A stretch of 64,000 nucleotides of DNA from Nostoc sp. NIES-3756. GTDB taxonomy: Bacteria; Cyanobacteriota; Cyanobacteriia; Cyanobacteriales; Nostocaceae. The stretch is taken from the NCBI RefSeq assembly GCF_001548375.1, contig NZ_AP017295.1, positions 6,028,001 through 6,092,000 on the forward strand. Reading direction: 5' to 3'. Below, in pieces: positions 18,030 to 27,548 of this stretch; the first letter of the stretch is position 1; each line of letters starts with the position of its first letter. A program made the translations under genes and the position numbers. The notes below the pieces were generated by a model, which did no database searches, had not been told where the DNA came from, and saw only the letters and a list, made by a program, of their open reading frames with translations.

Positions 18030-18587
18030 TTACTCCTGCGTCACTGTAGCCCCATTGGGAATATCTAACTCAATATTCGGCCCCCTGTCTAGGACTTCAA
18101 CATCCCATTGACCACGGGCGGCAGTTTCAAATACCACATAACGCCCATCTGGGCTGATGCTGGGGTTGCGTACCCAACCGCGATAGGTGGGTGTAACGAT
18201 TTGTGACTGTTGGACAGCGCGATCGTACAGTGCTACTACTGGTCTACCTTGGTCACTGGTCATGTAAACAATGTAGCGTCCGGTGTAGCTTAAACTCGGA
18301 CTTTCGGTAATTGTCTCTGGTCGGTTCAATCCTGGTGTGCGAATAAAACTTTGCTGTTGTAAATCGTATACCAGTAATTGATGGACACCATTGCGATTAG
18401 AAATAAACGCCAAAAAGCGACCATTGCCACTCAAGGCTGGTTGCTCTTCTGTGAAACGACTATTAAGGGAAGTAGGCCCAAGAGGAATATCACCAGAGCC
18501 ACAAGAGCCAAGCAAACTTGCCAAGCCAAAAATCAGGCTCCAATATATTGTAGTTTGGAGCCGAAACTGAGAAGTAAATTTTTTCAC
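18030..18587 (-). CDS. TolB-like beta-propeller lipoprotein (paralogue)
   Basis: 185 residues. The signal peptide ends in the lipobox L-G-S-C (Cys29), preceded by a hydrophobic stretch WSLIFGLASLLGSC. Three PD40/TolB blades follow: PALSGNGRFLAFISNRNG, PSLSYTGRYIVYMTSDQG and PSISPDGRYVVFETAARG, each ending in a strand such as HQLLVYDLQQQ or VVALYDRAVQQ. It resembles the protein at 15649-16170 in length, order and sequence and is surely a duplicate of it. The two flank exbB-exbD. The likely location is the periplasmic face of a membrane. Confidence 0.78.
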   Translation of the reverse strand: MKKFTSQFRLQTTIYWSLIFGLASLLGSCGSGDIPLGPTSLNSRFTEEQPALSGNGRFLAFISNRNGVHQLLVYDLQQQSFIRTPGLNRPETITESPSLSYTGRYIVYMTSDQGRPVVALYDRAVQQSQIVTPTYRGWVRNPSISPDGRYVVFETAARGQWDVEVLDRGPNIELDIPNGATVTQE

Positions 18588-18638
18588 CTCAGATGTTTAC
18601 TTGTTTCTATCCGCCTATAAGCTTACATCTATAGTGCT

Positions 18639-19553
18639 TTAAACATCATCAAAATTTGTGGAGCTACCTAAATCCTCATCTGACTCATCTATGGGTTTAT
18701 AAGGGACGTAATCAGTTGGGATAGCCTCATCATCTTGAATGTCTCTGCGAGATGAGCTTGTATCAGCAGGGGGGCGGCGTTTTCTTGGTCTGCGTGGTGG
18801 GGTATCCTCCTCTACTTCTGGGCGAGGAGAGCCGTTATTACTGCGGCGAGAAGGTTTTCTTGCTTCACTACTAGAACCTTCCCAATCATCTATCGGCTTG
18901 GAAGGTGAACCCCAGTCTTCTTGTTCGTAGCTTTCCGAAGTCCGGCTTGTTGGTCGGTTTGCAGGACGACGGCGCGGTCTATCCGTTGATTCTGTTCTGT
19001 CAGTTGTGCTACGGCGTTCTCTACGGGGTGGTTGTTCCTCGTAATAGTTATCACGGGAGGAACGGTCATCCTTACCAGGACGAATCCTGGCACGTACTGG
19101 ACGTTCTTCTTCTTCCTCTTCTTCATAAGGTAGAGGCGCATAATCGTCTTCTACCTCAGCCTCATACTTTCTTCTGCTGCTATAAGAATAGTTTTTACTA
19201 ACTGGTCGCTCATCATCCACAATCGGAGTGTTGCGTTTTGCTTGTTGGGTAGCGATACTCCGCAGACGAATACTTTCAACCGCGAAAAATACCGTTGTCC
19301 CGACCAAAAGCAACTGACCAAATTGCAAAATCGGGTCTAGTCGCCATCCTTGGAAAACAAGAATGAATCCGCACAACAAACCAACGGCTGCAAAAAAGAT
19401 ATCTTGGTCTCTTGACAGCTCTGGACGTACAGTGCGGAGAAAATACAGCGCTGCCCCAGCCACAGCCAGGAAAATTCCTAGAATACTGGCTGAGTTCGTT
19501 CCAAAATTTACCTGAGCCAGAACACTGGCTGAGTTCAGCCCAAAATTTAGCAT
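18639..19553 (-). CDS. ycf66: Ycf66 family membrane protein
   Basis: 304 residues. The N-terminal 100 residues contain membrane segments (LGIFLAVAGAALYFLRTV, DIFFAAVGLLCGFILVFQGW, ILQFGQLLLVGTTVFFAVESIRLR), the conserved Ycf66 core. The remaining 200 residues are a disordered tail rich in Arg, Glu, Asp, Ser and Pro (for example EEEEEERPVRARIRPGKD), which varies between species. Function is unknown; the family is found in cyanobacteria and some plastids. The start is uncertain because MLNFGLNSASVLAQVNFGTNSASILG contains an internal near-repeat (NFGLNSAS / NFGTNSAS). The assignment rests on the N-terminal core. Confidence 0.85.
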   Translation of the reverse strand: MLNFGLNSASVLAQVNFGTNSASILGIFLAVAGAALYFLRTVRPELSRDQDIFFAAVGLLCGFILVFQGWRLDPILQFGQLLLVGTTVFFAVESIRLRSIATQQAKRNTPIVDDERPVSKNYSYSSRRKYEAEVEDDYAPLPYEEEEEEERPVRARIRPGKDDRSSRDNYYEEQPPRRERRSTTDRTESTDRPRRRPANRPTSRTSESYEQEDWGSPSKPIDDWEGSSSEARKPSRRSNNGSPRPEVEEDTPPRRPRKRRPPADTSSSRRDIQDDEAIPTDYVPYKPIDESDEDLGSSTNFDDV

Positions 19554-19732
19554 TGTTCTTTTCCCAATATCAAATCTATGTTAGCGAGTCACACTTAAAA
19601 TCACTACTGTAAACATCACAATATAATATTTAAGCTTCAAAGCATCTGATAAAGAAGCTCTGAAGCCGTTAATCAAAAGCTAAAAAAGCTTAGTCTGTCA
19701 GCTTAGTATACCCTGTATCCCAGTATGAGAAT

Positions 19733-19778
19733 GCAGGCGATGCCTTCGGCGGGCTTCGTCTACGCTGACAGACATTCA
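19733..19778. repeat. Dispersed Nostoc-type short repeat
   Basis: GCAGGCGATGCCTTCGGCGG followed by GCTTCGTCTACGCTGACAG. Related fragments (GACGCTACGC, CTTCGCCTACGC type) occur at 16303, 28303-28362, 32119-32220 and 58150. Confidence 0.6.
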
Positions 19779-19809
19779 CTACAGAGAGTTCAAATAACTC
19801 CCACACAAA

Positions 19810-19929
19810 CTATGAACGCTGGATTTTATCTTTTTGGCTGATGAAAATCAAACCAACAGTAGCGGGGACAACGACAATCAAAGTACCCCAAGCCAAACTC
19901 CAAAGGAAATTTGATAAAGAAGGTGTCAT
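19810..19929 (-). CDS. psbX: Photosystem II reaction center protein PsbX
   Basis: 39 residues: begins [15 protein letters not shown], continues with a single membrane helix [16 protein letters not shown] and ends QKDKIQRS. Length and sequence match PsbX (type 1), the small photosystem II subunit near cytochrome b559 that helps plastoquinone turnover at the QB site. The helix spans about residues 9-31, with a basic stromal/cytoplasmic tail. An AAGG element sits about 10 bases before the ATG. It is monocistronic, between ycf66 and yggT. The gene is short enough to be missed by length-filtered gene calling. Confidence 0.93.
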   Translation of the reverse strand: MTPSLSNFLWSLAWGTLIVVVPATVGLIFISQKDKIQRS

Positions 19930-20280
19930 GGAAATATACCTTTTTTTACACTCTTAATCATAATTCTAATGGTGTATTACATCCTTGAGAAGTCATTTGT
20001 TAGTTGTCATTAGTCATTAGTCATTAGTCATTAGTCCATAGTCAACAGTCAACAGTCAACAGTCAATAGTCCATGGTCGTTATTTCTTCTCCGCATCTCC
20101 CTCATCTCCCACTCTAAGAGAAGCAAGCTACGTCTCCCTCACTCCCTACTCACTACTCTCTACTCCCCAGTAATTAAGTGCCAGCATTTGGTTAGAATTA
20201 AAGAGAAGATACTTTACAAAGCTTAAAGTTTTCTGTTTCTGGTGACAGTTTTTGTTCGTTTATAAATAGAGCTTAGATCG
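19930..20280. repeat. Heptad repeats and pyrimidine-rich repeat between psbX and yggT
   Basis: Tandem 7-base units TAGTCAT, TAGTCAA and CAGTCAA run from 20004 to 20078, then CTCCCTCATCTCCC-type sequence to 20168. The rest is ordinary AT-rich spacer holding the psbX and yggT promoters. Confidence 0.8.
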
Positions 20281-20574
20281 ATGACTGGTGTTGACCTAAC
20301 TATTTGGATTCTCGGCCCTGTATTAGGAGTGATGACATTTCTGTTTATTTTCCGCATCATCCTTACCTGGTATCCGCAAGTCGATCTCAACCGTTTACCC
20401 TGGAATTTAATTGCCTGGCCTACAGAACCATTTCTCATCCCCCTACGCAAACTAGTACCACCCATTGGCGGTGTTGATATCACCCCCATTATTTGGGTAG
20501 GTATCTTTAGTCTGCTTAGAGAAGTTCTTTTAGGTCAGCAAGGATTGCTGACAATGTTGACCCGTATGAGTTAG
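20281..20574 (+). CDS. YggT family membrane protein (Ycf19-like)
   Basis: 97 residues with two hydrophobic segments (about 8-26 and 66-84). The YggT signature FRIILTWYPQVDLNRLPWNLIAWPTEPFLIPLRKLVPPIGGVDITPIIW is complete, with the conserved W-Y-P, T-x-P-x-L-x-P-x-R and P-P-x-G-G-x-D. Members of this family in cyanobacteria and plastids (Ycf19/CCB3/YlmG) are linked to membrane organisation and cytochrome b6 maturation or nucleoid partition. Start is ATG at 20281. It is not in an operon; the convergent accC gene follows after a repeat-filled gap. Confidence 0.88.
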   Translation: MTGVDLTIWILGPVLGVMTFLFIFRIILTWYPQVDLNRLPWNLIAWPTEPFLIPLRKLVPPIGGVDITPIIWVGIFSLLREVLLGQQGLLTMLTRMS

Positions 20575-20576
20575 AG

Positions 20577-20645
20577 AATTGGTAATTGGTAATTGGTAAT
20601 TGGTCTTTAAAAACCATTATCGATTACCCATTAGCCATTACCCAT
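20577..20645. repeat. ATTGGTA tandem repeat with inverted copy
   Basis: Four head-to-tail ATTGGTA units (20577-20607), then the reverse pattern ATTACCCATTAGCCATTACCC (20628-20647, approximate). Together they can fold back as a hairpin between convergent yggT and accC, so they may act as a bidirectional transcript end. Confidence 0.65.
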
Positions 20646-20649
20646 CACC

Positions 20650-21996
20650 CTATATATTCATCATCTCTTGCACAAAACTAGTAGACACATGACCCTCCAA
20701 GAACTGAGAGTTTTCCATGATTCTTTGATGGAACCCGATGGTTGTGGGTAATCCAGTAATGGCGCACTCTCTGAGGGCGCGTTTCATGCGGTTAATAGCA
20801 GTCTTCCGATCTGGCCCCCAGACGATTAATTTACCAATGAGGGAATCATAGTAGGGGGGAATTTGGTAATCGGTGTAAACGTGGGAATCAATGCGTACAC
20901 CAGGGCCGCCAGGGGGAAGATAACCACTGATGCGTCCGGGTGCTGGACGGAAATCATGCTCGGGGTCTTCGGCGTTAATACGGCATTCGATCGCATGACC
21001 TTGTAATACAACTTGGTCTTGAGTCAACCTTAATCTTTCCCCTTGGGCAATTCTGATTTGTTCAACTAGCAAGTCCACACCTGTAACCATCTCTGTTACA
21101 GGATGCTCAACTTGAATCCGGGTGTTCATTTCCATAAAGTAAAAGTTACCGGATTTATCTAAAAGAAACTCAATTGTACCTGCCCCAGTGTAATTAATGA
21201 ACTGGGCAGCTTTCACCGCAGCTTCCCCCATTCTTTTGCGTAAGTCTGAGTCTAAAGCAGGGCTGGGGGCTTCTTCTAGTAGCTTTTGGTTACGGCGTTG
21301 AATTGAACAATCCCTCTCCCCTAAGTGAATGACGTTGCCGTAATTATCTGCCAAAATTTGAAATTCGATGTGGCGGGGACGTTCGATAAATTTCTCGATA
21401 TAAACGCCAGCATTACCAAAGGCTGCACCAGCTTCACCTTGAGCAGCTAAGAATAGTTTGACAAATTCATCAGGCGATCGCACTAGTCGCATACCCCGGC
21501 CACCACCACCAGCCGTAGCTTTAATCATTACTGGATAACCGATATCTTTAGCCAGCGTCAAACCTTCTTGCTCAGTTTCTACCAACCCATCACTGCCTGG
21601 AACTGTGGGTACACCAGCTTTTTGCATGGTTTCCTTAGCAGTGGATTTATCCCCCATCAAGCGGATAGCTTCTGGGGTGGGGCCGATAAAGGCGATATCA
21701 TGAGCGGCGCAGATTTCAGCAAACTTGGCATTTTCTGACAAAAAGCCGTAACCAGGATGGATCGCACTAGCATTGCGTGTCAACGCCGCAGCAATAATGT
21801 TAGGAATATTCAAATAACTTTTAGCGCTTGCAGGTTCGCCGATACAAACCGCTTCATCAGCAAGTTGGACATGAAGCGCATTTCGATCAACAGTTGAGTG
21901 AACTGCGATCGTCGCAATCCCCATCTCCTCACAGGCGCGGAGAATGCGAAGTGCAATTTCTCCCCGATTGGCAATCAATATTTTGTCAAACTTCAT
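20650..21996 (-). CDS. accC: Biotin carboxylase subunit of acetyl-CoA carboxylase
   Basis: 448 residues, full length. It catalyses ATP-dependent carboxylation of biotin on AccB, the first half reaction of fatty acid synthesis. The start [18 protein letters not shown] is the N-terminal biotin carboxylase domain. The ATP-grasp region has [14 protein letters not shown] (about residues 159-172), [13 protein letters not shown] and the metal-binding [19 protein letters not shown]. The C-terminal domain (about 335-448) has the ECRINAEDP motif. It is monocistronic, as usual in cyanobacteria where acc genes are scattered. A complete and ordinary housekeeping gene. Confidence 0.97.
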   Translation of the reverse strand: MKFDKILIANRGEIALRILRACEEMGIATIAVHSTVDRNALHVQLADEAVCIGEPASAKSYLNIPNIIAAALTRNASAIHPGYGFLSENAKFAEICAAHDIAFIGPTPEAIRLMGDKSTAKETMQKAGVPTVPGSDGLVETEQEGLTLAKDIGYPVMIKATAGGGGRGMRLVRSPDEFVKLFLAAQGEAGAAFGNAGVYIEKFIERPRHIEFQILADNYGNVIHLGERDCSIQRRNQKLLEEAPSPALDSDLRKRMGEAAVKAAQFINYTGAGTIEFLLDKSGNFYFMEMNTRIQVEHPVTEMVTGVDLLVEQIRIAQGERLRLTQDQVVLQGHAIECRINAEDPEHDFRPAPGRISGYLPPGGPGVRIDSHVYTDYQIPPYYDSLIGKLIVWGPDRKTAINRMKRALRECAITGLPTTIGFHQRIMENSQFLEGHVSTSFVQEMMNI

Positions 21997-22362
21997 TTTC
22001 TAGTTTTCGATATCAGTACCAGTAGATAAAAATTGTCTCCCATCCCAGTGGCTTTTAGCGCGTTGGCACAGCCCGTATCATCTCAAATTATGACAGGAGA
22101 TACCCCAACTCATCTTTTAAAGTAGTCATTAGTCCATAGTCCATAGTCCACAGCTATTTTCTCTCACTCCCCCATCTCCCCCCACTCCCTCATCTCCCCT
22201 CTTAATATCTCCTGTGGTGATAATACATTTCTGTAAGTCTGGTATCCTCATTCGGGAATTTGTGAAGCGGGAACATTAAATTTTTATTGAAGTTTAATAA
22301 ATCTAGTTTTACATTGCTTTATCTCTAATTTTTGTGTTACCATGTTTAACTGTACAACTCGC
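21997..22362. other. Intergenic region with repeats before tRNA-Leu
   Basis: Contains the accC promoter side, a short TAGTCCATAGTCC repeat (22124-22152), a CTCCCCCATCTCCC run (22160-22202) and AT-rich sequence before the tRNA. No gene seen. Confidence 0.5.
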
Positions 22363-22443
22363 GCGGATGTGGCGGAATTGGTATACGCGCACGCTTGAGG
22401 TGCGTGTGGCTTTGCCTTGCGAGTTCGAGTCTCGCCATCCGCA
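22363..22443 (+). tRNA. tRNA-Leu (anticodon GAG)
   Basis: An 81-base tRNA with 7-bp acceptor stem GCGGATG/CATCCGC, discriminator A, D-arm region GGCGGAATTGGTATACGC, anticodon stem CACGC/GCGTG enclosing TTGAGGT (anticodon GAG, reading CUC and CUU), a long variable arm GGCTTTGCC as expected for leucine, and T-arm CGAGTTCGAGTCTCG. The 3' CCA is not encoded. No intron. Confidence 0.96.
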
Positions 22444-22615
22444 TTTTTTAATGAGTACACCTAAAGGTCAATAGTCAAAGCATTTGCTTTTGGCTGTTGA
22501 CCTTTCAACGTATTGGTGCAAGGAGACAAGAAAGAATAACTAATGACAACCGACAACTGACTAATAACTAATTATTTATGCTTTCATAGAGATAGGTGAA
22601 CTTTTGTAAAGAACA

Positions 22616-23245
22616 TTGACTGCGATTTTTACTACAACAAACAACTCAACACTGCCAGCCGGATGGCATCGCCTCACTCCTATTTGGCAAGGTGGGGAGG
22701 AAGTAATTAAACATAGTTTGCCTCACACTCAGCTAGCGCCAGCTTGGCAATTGCTACTTTTAGGTGATGGCTCACCCACAAGGCATTTAGAATTACTCAC
22801 AGGTGAGCCGACAGAGGTTGATGTCATTGATATGTCGTTAATAGGCATGGACTTAGACAAAGCACCCGATTTAATCCAATCTGTGCCAGGGCCAAGGCTG
22901 CGGCGGCAAGTCTGGCTAAGGACTGCTTCTGGTCAGCGATTAGCTTATGCAACTTCTTGGTGGGAAGCTAGCCATGTAGATGAGTATTTGCAAAATCGTT
23001 CACTGCCAATTTGGGCAAGTCTAGCACGTCTTCGCACGGAGTTATATCGAGATGTGCGGGGTGTTTATTATGGATACTCAGATGCTTTGCAATCGGGTTT
23101 TGGCGTGGATGGGCCTTTTTGGGGTCGTCATTACCTGTTTTGGCATCATGGACAACCTTTGACTCTGATTTATGAAGTTTTTTCGCCTTATCTAACTAGA
23201 TACTTGGGGCCGATGCAGTTAAGTTCTAGCAATGGCAAAGTATAG
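22616..23245 (+). CDS. Chorismate lyase family protein (4-hydroxybenzoate synthesis)
   Basis: 209 residues. The sequence has the chorismate lyase family pattern: WLRTASGQRLAYATSWW, then LARLRTELYRDVRGVYYG, and the final active-site strand FWGRHYLFWHHGQPLTLIYEVFSPYL. In cyanobacteria this enzyme removes pyruvate from chorismate to give 4-hydroxybenzoate, the head-group precursor of plastoquinone. The frame starts with TTG at 22616 without a strong RBS and no nearby ATG, so the start is uncertain. Monocistronic, downstream of the tRNA-Leu gene. Confidence 0.82.
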   Translation: MTAIFTTTNNSTLPAGWHRLTPIWQGGEEVIKHSLPHTQLAPAWQLLLLGDGSPTRHLELLTGEPTEVDVIDMSLIGMDLDKAPDLIQSVPGPRLRRQVWLRTASGQRLAYATSWWEASHVDEYLQNRSLPIWASLARLRTELYRDVRGVYYGYSDALQSGFGVDGPFWGRHYLFWHHGQPLTLIYEVFSPYLTRYLGPMQLSSSNGKV

Positions 23246-23933
23246 TAGGGGACAGGGGATAGGTACTCAATAGGTTATTACTATCAGGCTTTGATAATTT
23301 ATATGTATCCTAACCTGTCTAGCTAATGCCTTGTAAAAATTTCACAGATTAAGCAAAGATAGAAAGCAGAAAAGCAAGGGGAGTAAAATTAATGTCCAAT
23401 TCCTTTGACTTCAACTTACGTATTTTGGGGTGAGTATAGATTGAAAATGTATTACTTAAGTTGAGCCTAGAATTAAGTAATCCACGTCAGTAATATATAG
23501 CAAAATTATAACAATTTTAGCAGTAATTTTGCTAATGGAAAGAATAGCAATTTTTGATGTTAAATAAGCGTAAACTAAATTATTTAAGGAACTTCAACTT
23601 TATTTAATTTTTCTATTTTGCAAAAGGTAATACTGGTTTCGGAAAATAAAATACAATATATTGCTTGATATGGTTGTCAACATTGAGTGTAAAGCAAGAT
23701 ACTGATGACTTGCAGCTTTTTGTTGTTAGTTATATTCTCAAAGTAATTATAATGACTAATTTGTCATACATACTTTGCTAGGGCAAGAACCCATGCGAGG
23801 ATAATGTGCTGAAAAATTTAATCGATAATGCTAAGAAAGTTAACAAACTATATATAGATCAACAGAAAAATCTTTTAGCCTAATTAACCAATTAAGTAAG
23901 TAAAAAATTTGCCACTAAGAGGTGTAGGGCTTA
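23246..23933. other. AT-rich non-coding region
   Basis: About 690 bases without a supported gene or repeat. It must carry the promoter of the DUF3352 gene. Very AT-rich in 23430-23700. Confidence 0.5.
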
Positions 23934-25655
23934 ATGACACCGCCTATTTTGTCTGTTCCCATGAAAAAACTCAAGAAACCATCCTTAACACTAACACTCT
24001 CGGCTGCTGGGTTATTAATTGGTGGTGGTGCAGTAGCTTATTGGTTGTTTAACCAAGCACAACCATTTTCCAGAAACTTATTAGTAGGTGCAAATATTAT
24101 TCCGCAAGATGCCTTATTTGCGGTTTCTTTGACTACAGATAGCAAACAATGGCAGAAATTGCAGGAATTTGGTACAAAAGAGACTCAAACTGTTGTTAAT
24201 CAAAATTTAATCCAGTTACGCGATCGCTTTCTCACTAATCATGGTTATAACTTCGAGAAAGACATTCAACCGTGGGTAGGGAATGAAGTTACCTTGGCAA
24301 TTCTCACACCAGATATCAGTAAATCTGCAAATAAACCAGTATCGACAAATGCACAAGCAGTAAGTAGTCAACAGTCGATGGTAATGGTTTTGCCAGTGGA
24401 TAATTTAGAAAAAGCCAAGAGTATTTTGACACAACCAAAACCACCCAACCCAGGTAAATGGAGGGAATATAATTATCAAGGTATTACTATCAGACAAAGC
24501 GAAGGAAAACCTGAGGAAAATTTTTCCGCAGCTTTGATAGATAATCGTTTCCTAGTAATTACAGATAGTCCTAAAATTGCAGAAAAAACTATAGATGCCT
24601 ATAAAAGTAAAACAACATTGGCAAATACGGGAGGTTTTGCCGATAATTTTACCAAAGTAGCCAGCTATCAGCCACTGGCTCAGTTTTACTTAAATGTTCC
24701 CAACGCTGCCAAAATAGCATCCATTGCACCGAACCGCGCCTTACCAGCACAAGTTTTAGCACAACTACAAAACAACCAAGGTTTAGCAGGGAGCGTAACG
24801 TTAGAACCAGAAGGGATACGCATCAAAGGAGTTTCTTGGCTTAATCCCCGCAGCCAACGTGTATTAGCGGTAGAAAATAATGCTGGAAGTATGCAGAATC
24901 GCGTTCCAGTCGAAACAATCATGATGCTGTCTGGTGCTAATTTACAACGTCTGTGGAGTGATTATGTTCTCACCTCCCAAAACAACCCCTTAGCACCCAT
25001 TCCGCCAGAACAACTGCGCAGTGGGGTAAAATCCCTGACTAATTTGGATTTAGAACAAGATTTACTCAAATGGATGAAGGGAGAATTTTCTATTTCCCTC
25101 ATTCCAGGTACTCCTAAACCAGATTCGCCAGATAATTTTCGGGCGGCTTTAGTATTGATGATTCAAGCCAAAAATCGCCAACAGGCTGAAGCATCAATCA
25201 AACAGCTAGATGATGTGATGAAAAATCAATATCAATTCCAGATTCAACCTGCAACAGTAGCAGGTAAACCTGTCGTCAACTGGATTAGCCCTTTTGGAAC
25301 TCTTACCGCAACTCGTGGTTGGTTGGATAATGATGTTGCTTTCTTATCCATAGGCGCACCCATCACCGATAAAATTCTGCCCAAACCTAACAACACACTG
25401 GCTGACAGTTCGGCTTTTCAACAAACAGTACCAGCCGAACCAAATCCTACAAATGGTCAATTTTACTTAGATGTAGAACAGACAGCAAAGAACTTTCCTT
25501 TACCGCGCTTAATACCTCAACAAAGAATTTTGTTACAAGCAACACGTTCTATAGGAGTAACATCAGCCGTCAGCGATAATCGCAGCACCCGCTATGATAT
25601 TTTTCTAGCACTGAAAAAAGTTGATGATTCGACTACCGTACCCAGTTCAAAATGA
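23934..25655 (+). CDS. DUF3352 domain-containing protein, membrane anchored
   Basis: 573 residues. One N-terminal membrane helix (about residues 18-38, LTLSAAGLLIGGGAVAYWLF) is followed by a large extracytoplasmic domain of the DUF3352 family. Typical features are PQDALFAVSLTTDSKQWQKLQEFGTKETQ near the start, ALIDNRFLVITDSPKIAEKTIDAY, YLNVPNAAKIASIA and a repeated second half, FYLDVEQTAKNFPLPRLIP. The likely start is ATG at 23934; an ATG nine codons later (MKKLKKPSL) is also possible. Function is unknown. Monocistronic. Confidence 0.82.
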   Translation: MTPPILSVPMKKLKKPSLTLTLSAAGLLIGGGAVAYWLFNQAQPFSRNLLVGANIIPQDALFAVSLTTDSKQWQKLQEFGTKETQTVVNQNLIQLRDRFLTNHGYNFEKDIQPWVGNEVTLAILTPDISKSANKPVSTNAQAVSSQQSMVMVLPVDNLEKAKSILTQPKPPNPGKWREYNYQGITIRQSEGKPEENFSAALIDNRFLVITDSPKIAEKTIDAYKSKTTLANTGGFADNFTKVASYQPLAQFYLNVPNAAKIASIAPNRALPAQVLAQLQNNQGLAGSVTLEPEGIRIKGVSWLNPRSQRVLAVENNAGSMQNRVPVETIMMLSGANLQRLWSDYVLTSQNNPLAPIPPEQLRSGVKSLTNLDLEQDLLKWMKGEFSISLIPGTPKPDSPDNFRAALVLMIQAKNRQQAEASIKQLDDVMKNQYQFQIQPATVAGKPVVNWISPFGTLTATRGWLDNDVAFLSIGAPITDKILPKPNNTLADSSAFQQTVPAEPNPTNGQFYLDVEQTAKNFPLPRLIPQQRILLQATRSIGVTSAVSDNRSTRYDIFLALKKVDDSTTVPSSK

Positions 25656-25669
25656 GGAAGTAGGTGTAT

Positions 25670-25736
25670 GAGTGAACAGTTATCAGTCAACAGTGAACAT
25701 CACCTGAAAACTGAAAACTGATAACTGTTAACTGAT
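25670..25736. repeat. Short repeat with inverted ends upstream of ccsA
   Basis: AACAGTTATCAGT and, near the end, ACTGATAACTGTT are reverse complements. Copies of CAGT(C/G)AACAG and GAAAACTGA lie between. A hairpin-forming dispersed repeat, probably also the transcript end of the DUF3352 gene. Confidence 0.6.
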
Positions 25737-25818
25737 TCATGCGTGATGGCTCACTAAGCAGATAGGATCAATAAAGTCAGAATAATAATTTTCAAAAATC
25801 CACTGCGGAGAACACTTT

Positions 25819-26874
25819 ATGAATCTGGTTTTACTCCAGAATTGGTTGGATAATGCTTCCTTTGCCGTCTTGTTCCTGACGATGCTGCTTTATTGGATAG
25901 GGGCGGCGTTTCCTGGTTTGTCAGCAATGAATGCGTTGGGAACAGCTGGAATGGCGATCGCAAATTTGTCCATCGCTACTCTACTTGGCGCACGTTGGAT
26001 AGAAGCTGGCTATTTTCCTTTGAGTAATTTGTATGAATCCCTATTCTTCCTCGTTTGGGGAATTACCACAGTTCATCTCATTGCCGAAAATTCTAGCCGC
26101 AGTCGCTTAGTAGGTGTATTTACTTCTCCTGTGGCTATGGGAATTGTTGCCTTTGCTACCTTGACTTTACCATCTGAGATGCAGGTTGCAGAACCACTAG
26201 TGCCTGCGCTGAAGTCCAACTGGCTAATGATGCACGTTAGCGTCATGATGTTGAGCTATGCAGCATTAATGGTGGGTTCATTGTTGGCGATCGCATTTCT
26301 GGTCGTTACCCGTGGGAATAACATACAATTACAAGGCAGTTCTGTAGGTAACGGTGGCTATCGCACCAACGGCTACCGCTTGCTAAAAGCTGGAGAACTC
26401 GTTACTCAATCAACCGCACCACCAGTAGAAAGTAATGGTTTTGCTCGTATAGAAAGCCAAAACAACGGCAACGGTAACACAGCCGTATTAAACTTAGCTA
26501 CTACCTCTGAGTCATCAACCTTAACATCTACCGAAACACTTTCACCCCAACGCCTCAGCCTTGCCGAAACCCTAGATAACATCAGCTACCGCATCATTGG
26601 CTTAGGATTTCCTCTGCTGACAATTGGTATTATTGCTGGCGCAGTTTGGGCAAACGAAGCATGGGGTTCTTACTGGAGTTGGGATCCTAAAGAAACCTGG
26701 GCATTGATTACTTGGTTAGTATTCGCCGCTTACCTCCATGCTAGAATCACTCGCGGTTGGCAAGGTCGTCGTCCAGCAATTTTAGCCGCTAGTGGCTTCG
26801 TTGTTGTTTGGATTTGTTACCTTGGTGTCAATCTCTTGGGTAAGGGTTTACATTCTTACGGGTGGTTTTTCTAA
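25819..26874 (+). CDS. ccsA: Cytochrome c biogenesis protein CcsA/CcsB (system II heme handling)
   Basis: 351 residues, about eight membrane spans. The tryptophan-rich WWD motif of heme-handling proteins is present: [23 protein letters not shown] (about residues 277-299). A conserved His region [18 protein letters not shown] lies before it, and a final HSYGWFF provides another heme-ligand His. It is the system II (Ccs) protein that brings heme across the thylakoid membrane to apocytochromes f, c6 and c550. Databases name this family both CcsA (Ycf5) and CcsB. A polar insert of about 70 residues (roughly 170-245) lies in the middle. Start ATG at 25819. Confidence 0.92.
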   Translation: MNLVLLQNWLDNASFAVLFLTMLLYWIGAAFPGLSAMNALGTAGMAIANLSIATLLGARWIEAGYFPLSNLYESLFFLVWGITTVHLIAENSSRSRLVGVFTSPVAMGIVAFATLTLPSEMQVAEPLVPALKSNWLMMHVSVMMLSYAALMVGSLLAIAFLVVTRGNNIQLQGSSVGNGGYRTNGYRLLKAGELVTQSTAPPVESNGFARIESQNNGNGNTAVLNLATTSESSTLTSTETLSPQRLSLAETLDNISYRIIGLGFPLLTIGIIAGAVWANEAWGSYWSWDPKETWALITWLVFAAYLHARITRGWQGRRPAILAASGFVVVWICYLGVNLLGKGLHSYGWFF

Positions 26875-26893
26875 AAAACAGGGAATAAGGCTG

Positions 26894-27028
26894 ACAGGTG
26901 TAGGTTTTTTATATTGTGTTCCAAAAACATTGTTTTTGGGGTGTAAGGATGTACGACTTGATGCAGCGATAATTCTCTCTTTAATTTGAGAGTCCTTACT
27001 CACTACTTGCTGAAAAACCTACACTTGT
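26894..27028. repeat. Possible MITE-like element with 16-bp terminal inverted repeats
   Basis: ACAGGTGTAGGTTTTT (26894-26909) and AAAAACCTACACTTGT (27013-27028) are inverted repeats with one mismatch. Inside is a second hairpin CCAAAAAC-ATT-GTTTTTGG (about 26921-26939). Total 135 bp, no coding frame, no clear target duplication. Confidence 0.45.
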
Positions 27029-27181
27029 GAGGTAGTAGGAAGCGATCGCTAATACAAAGATAAATTAAAAATGCTAACTAAATGCTGAGATGCTTTTGTA
27101 CAAACTCAACAAAATTATGGTTTTATTGCGGATAAATCACTCAATCTCCAGAAATTATAGATTTAGTAACGGGAGATAATT

Positions 27182-27493
27182 ATGGGAGATGGATTTGAAA
27201 GATTGAACCATGATGAGGTTGTGTCTATAGAACCAGACACTTTTAATAAATTAGATATTGCTAAAACTTTTAAAGTCCGTGATTTAATTACAGCAATTAA
27301 AGAACATATCGGTGCAAATGGCACACCTGAAGCAAATTTATATACTCAAGGTATAAATTGTGAAGTGTTAAAATTTACGGCTCAAGGATGGAAGAAAGGA
27401 AAAGTCAGGCTAGCTTTAGAATTTTGTCCTGACGAACCGGAATCACCCTTAGAGGAAATTAGTGATAAGTTGGCACAGTTTGATATTTTATAG
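27182..27493 (+). CDS. KGK domain protein
   Basis: 103 residues. The motif GWKKGKVRLALEFCPDEPESPLEEISD contains the W-x-K-G-K-x-R that defines the cyanobacterial KGK family, preceded by INCEVLKFTAQ. The N-terminal half (MGDGFERLNHDEVVSIEPD) is hydrophilic. KGK proteins are small, cytoplasmic and of unknown function, found almost only in cyanobacteria. An AACGGGAGAT ribosome-binding region sits just before the ATG at 27182. tilS follows 55 bases later on the same strand, but a short repeat separates them. Confidence 0.8.
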   Translation: MGDGFERLNHDEVVSIEPDTFNKLDIAKTFKVRDLITAIKEHIGANGTPEANLYTQGINCEVLKFTAQGWKKGKVRLALEFCPDEPESPLEEISDKLAQFDIL

Positions 27494-27548
27494 AAGGTAA
27501 GAGGCACACCAATTCAAAATTAAGAATTTCTTAGCACTCAGCACTACT

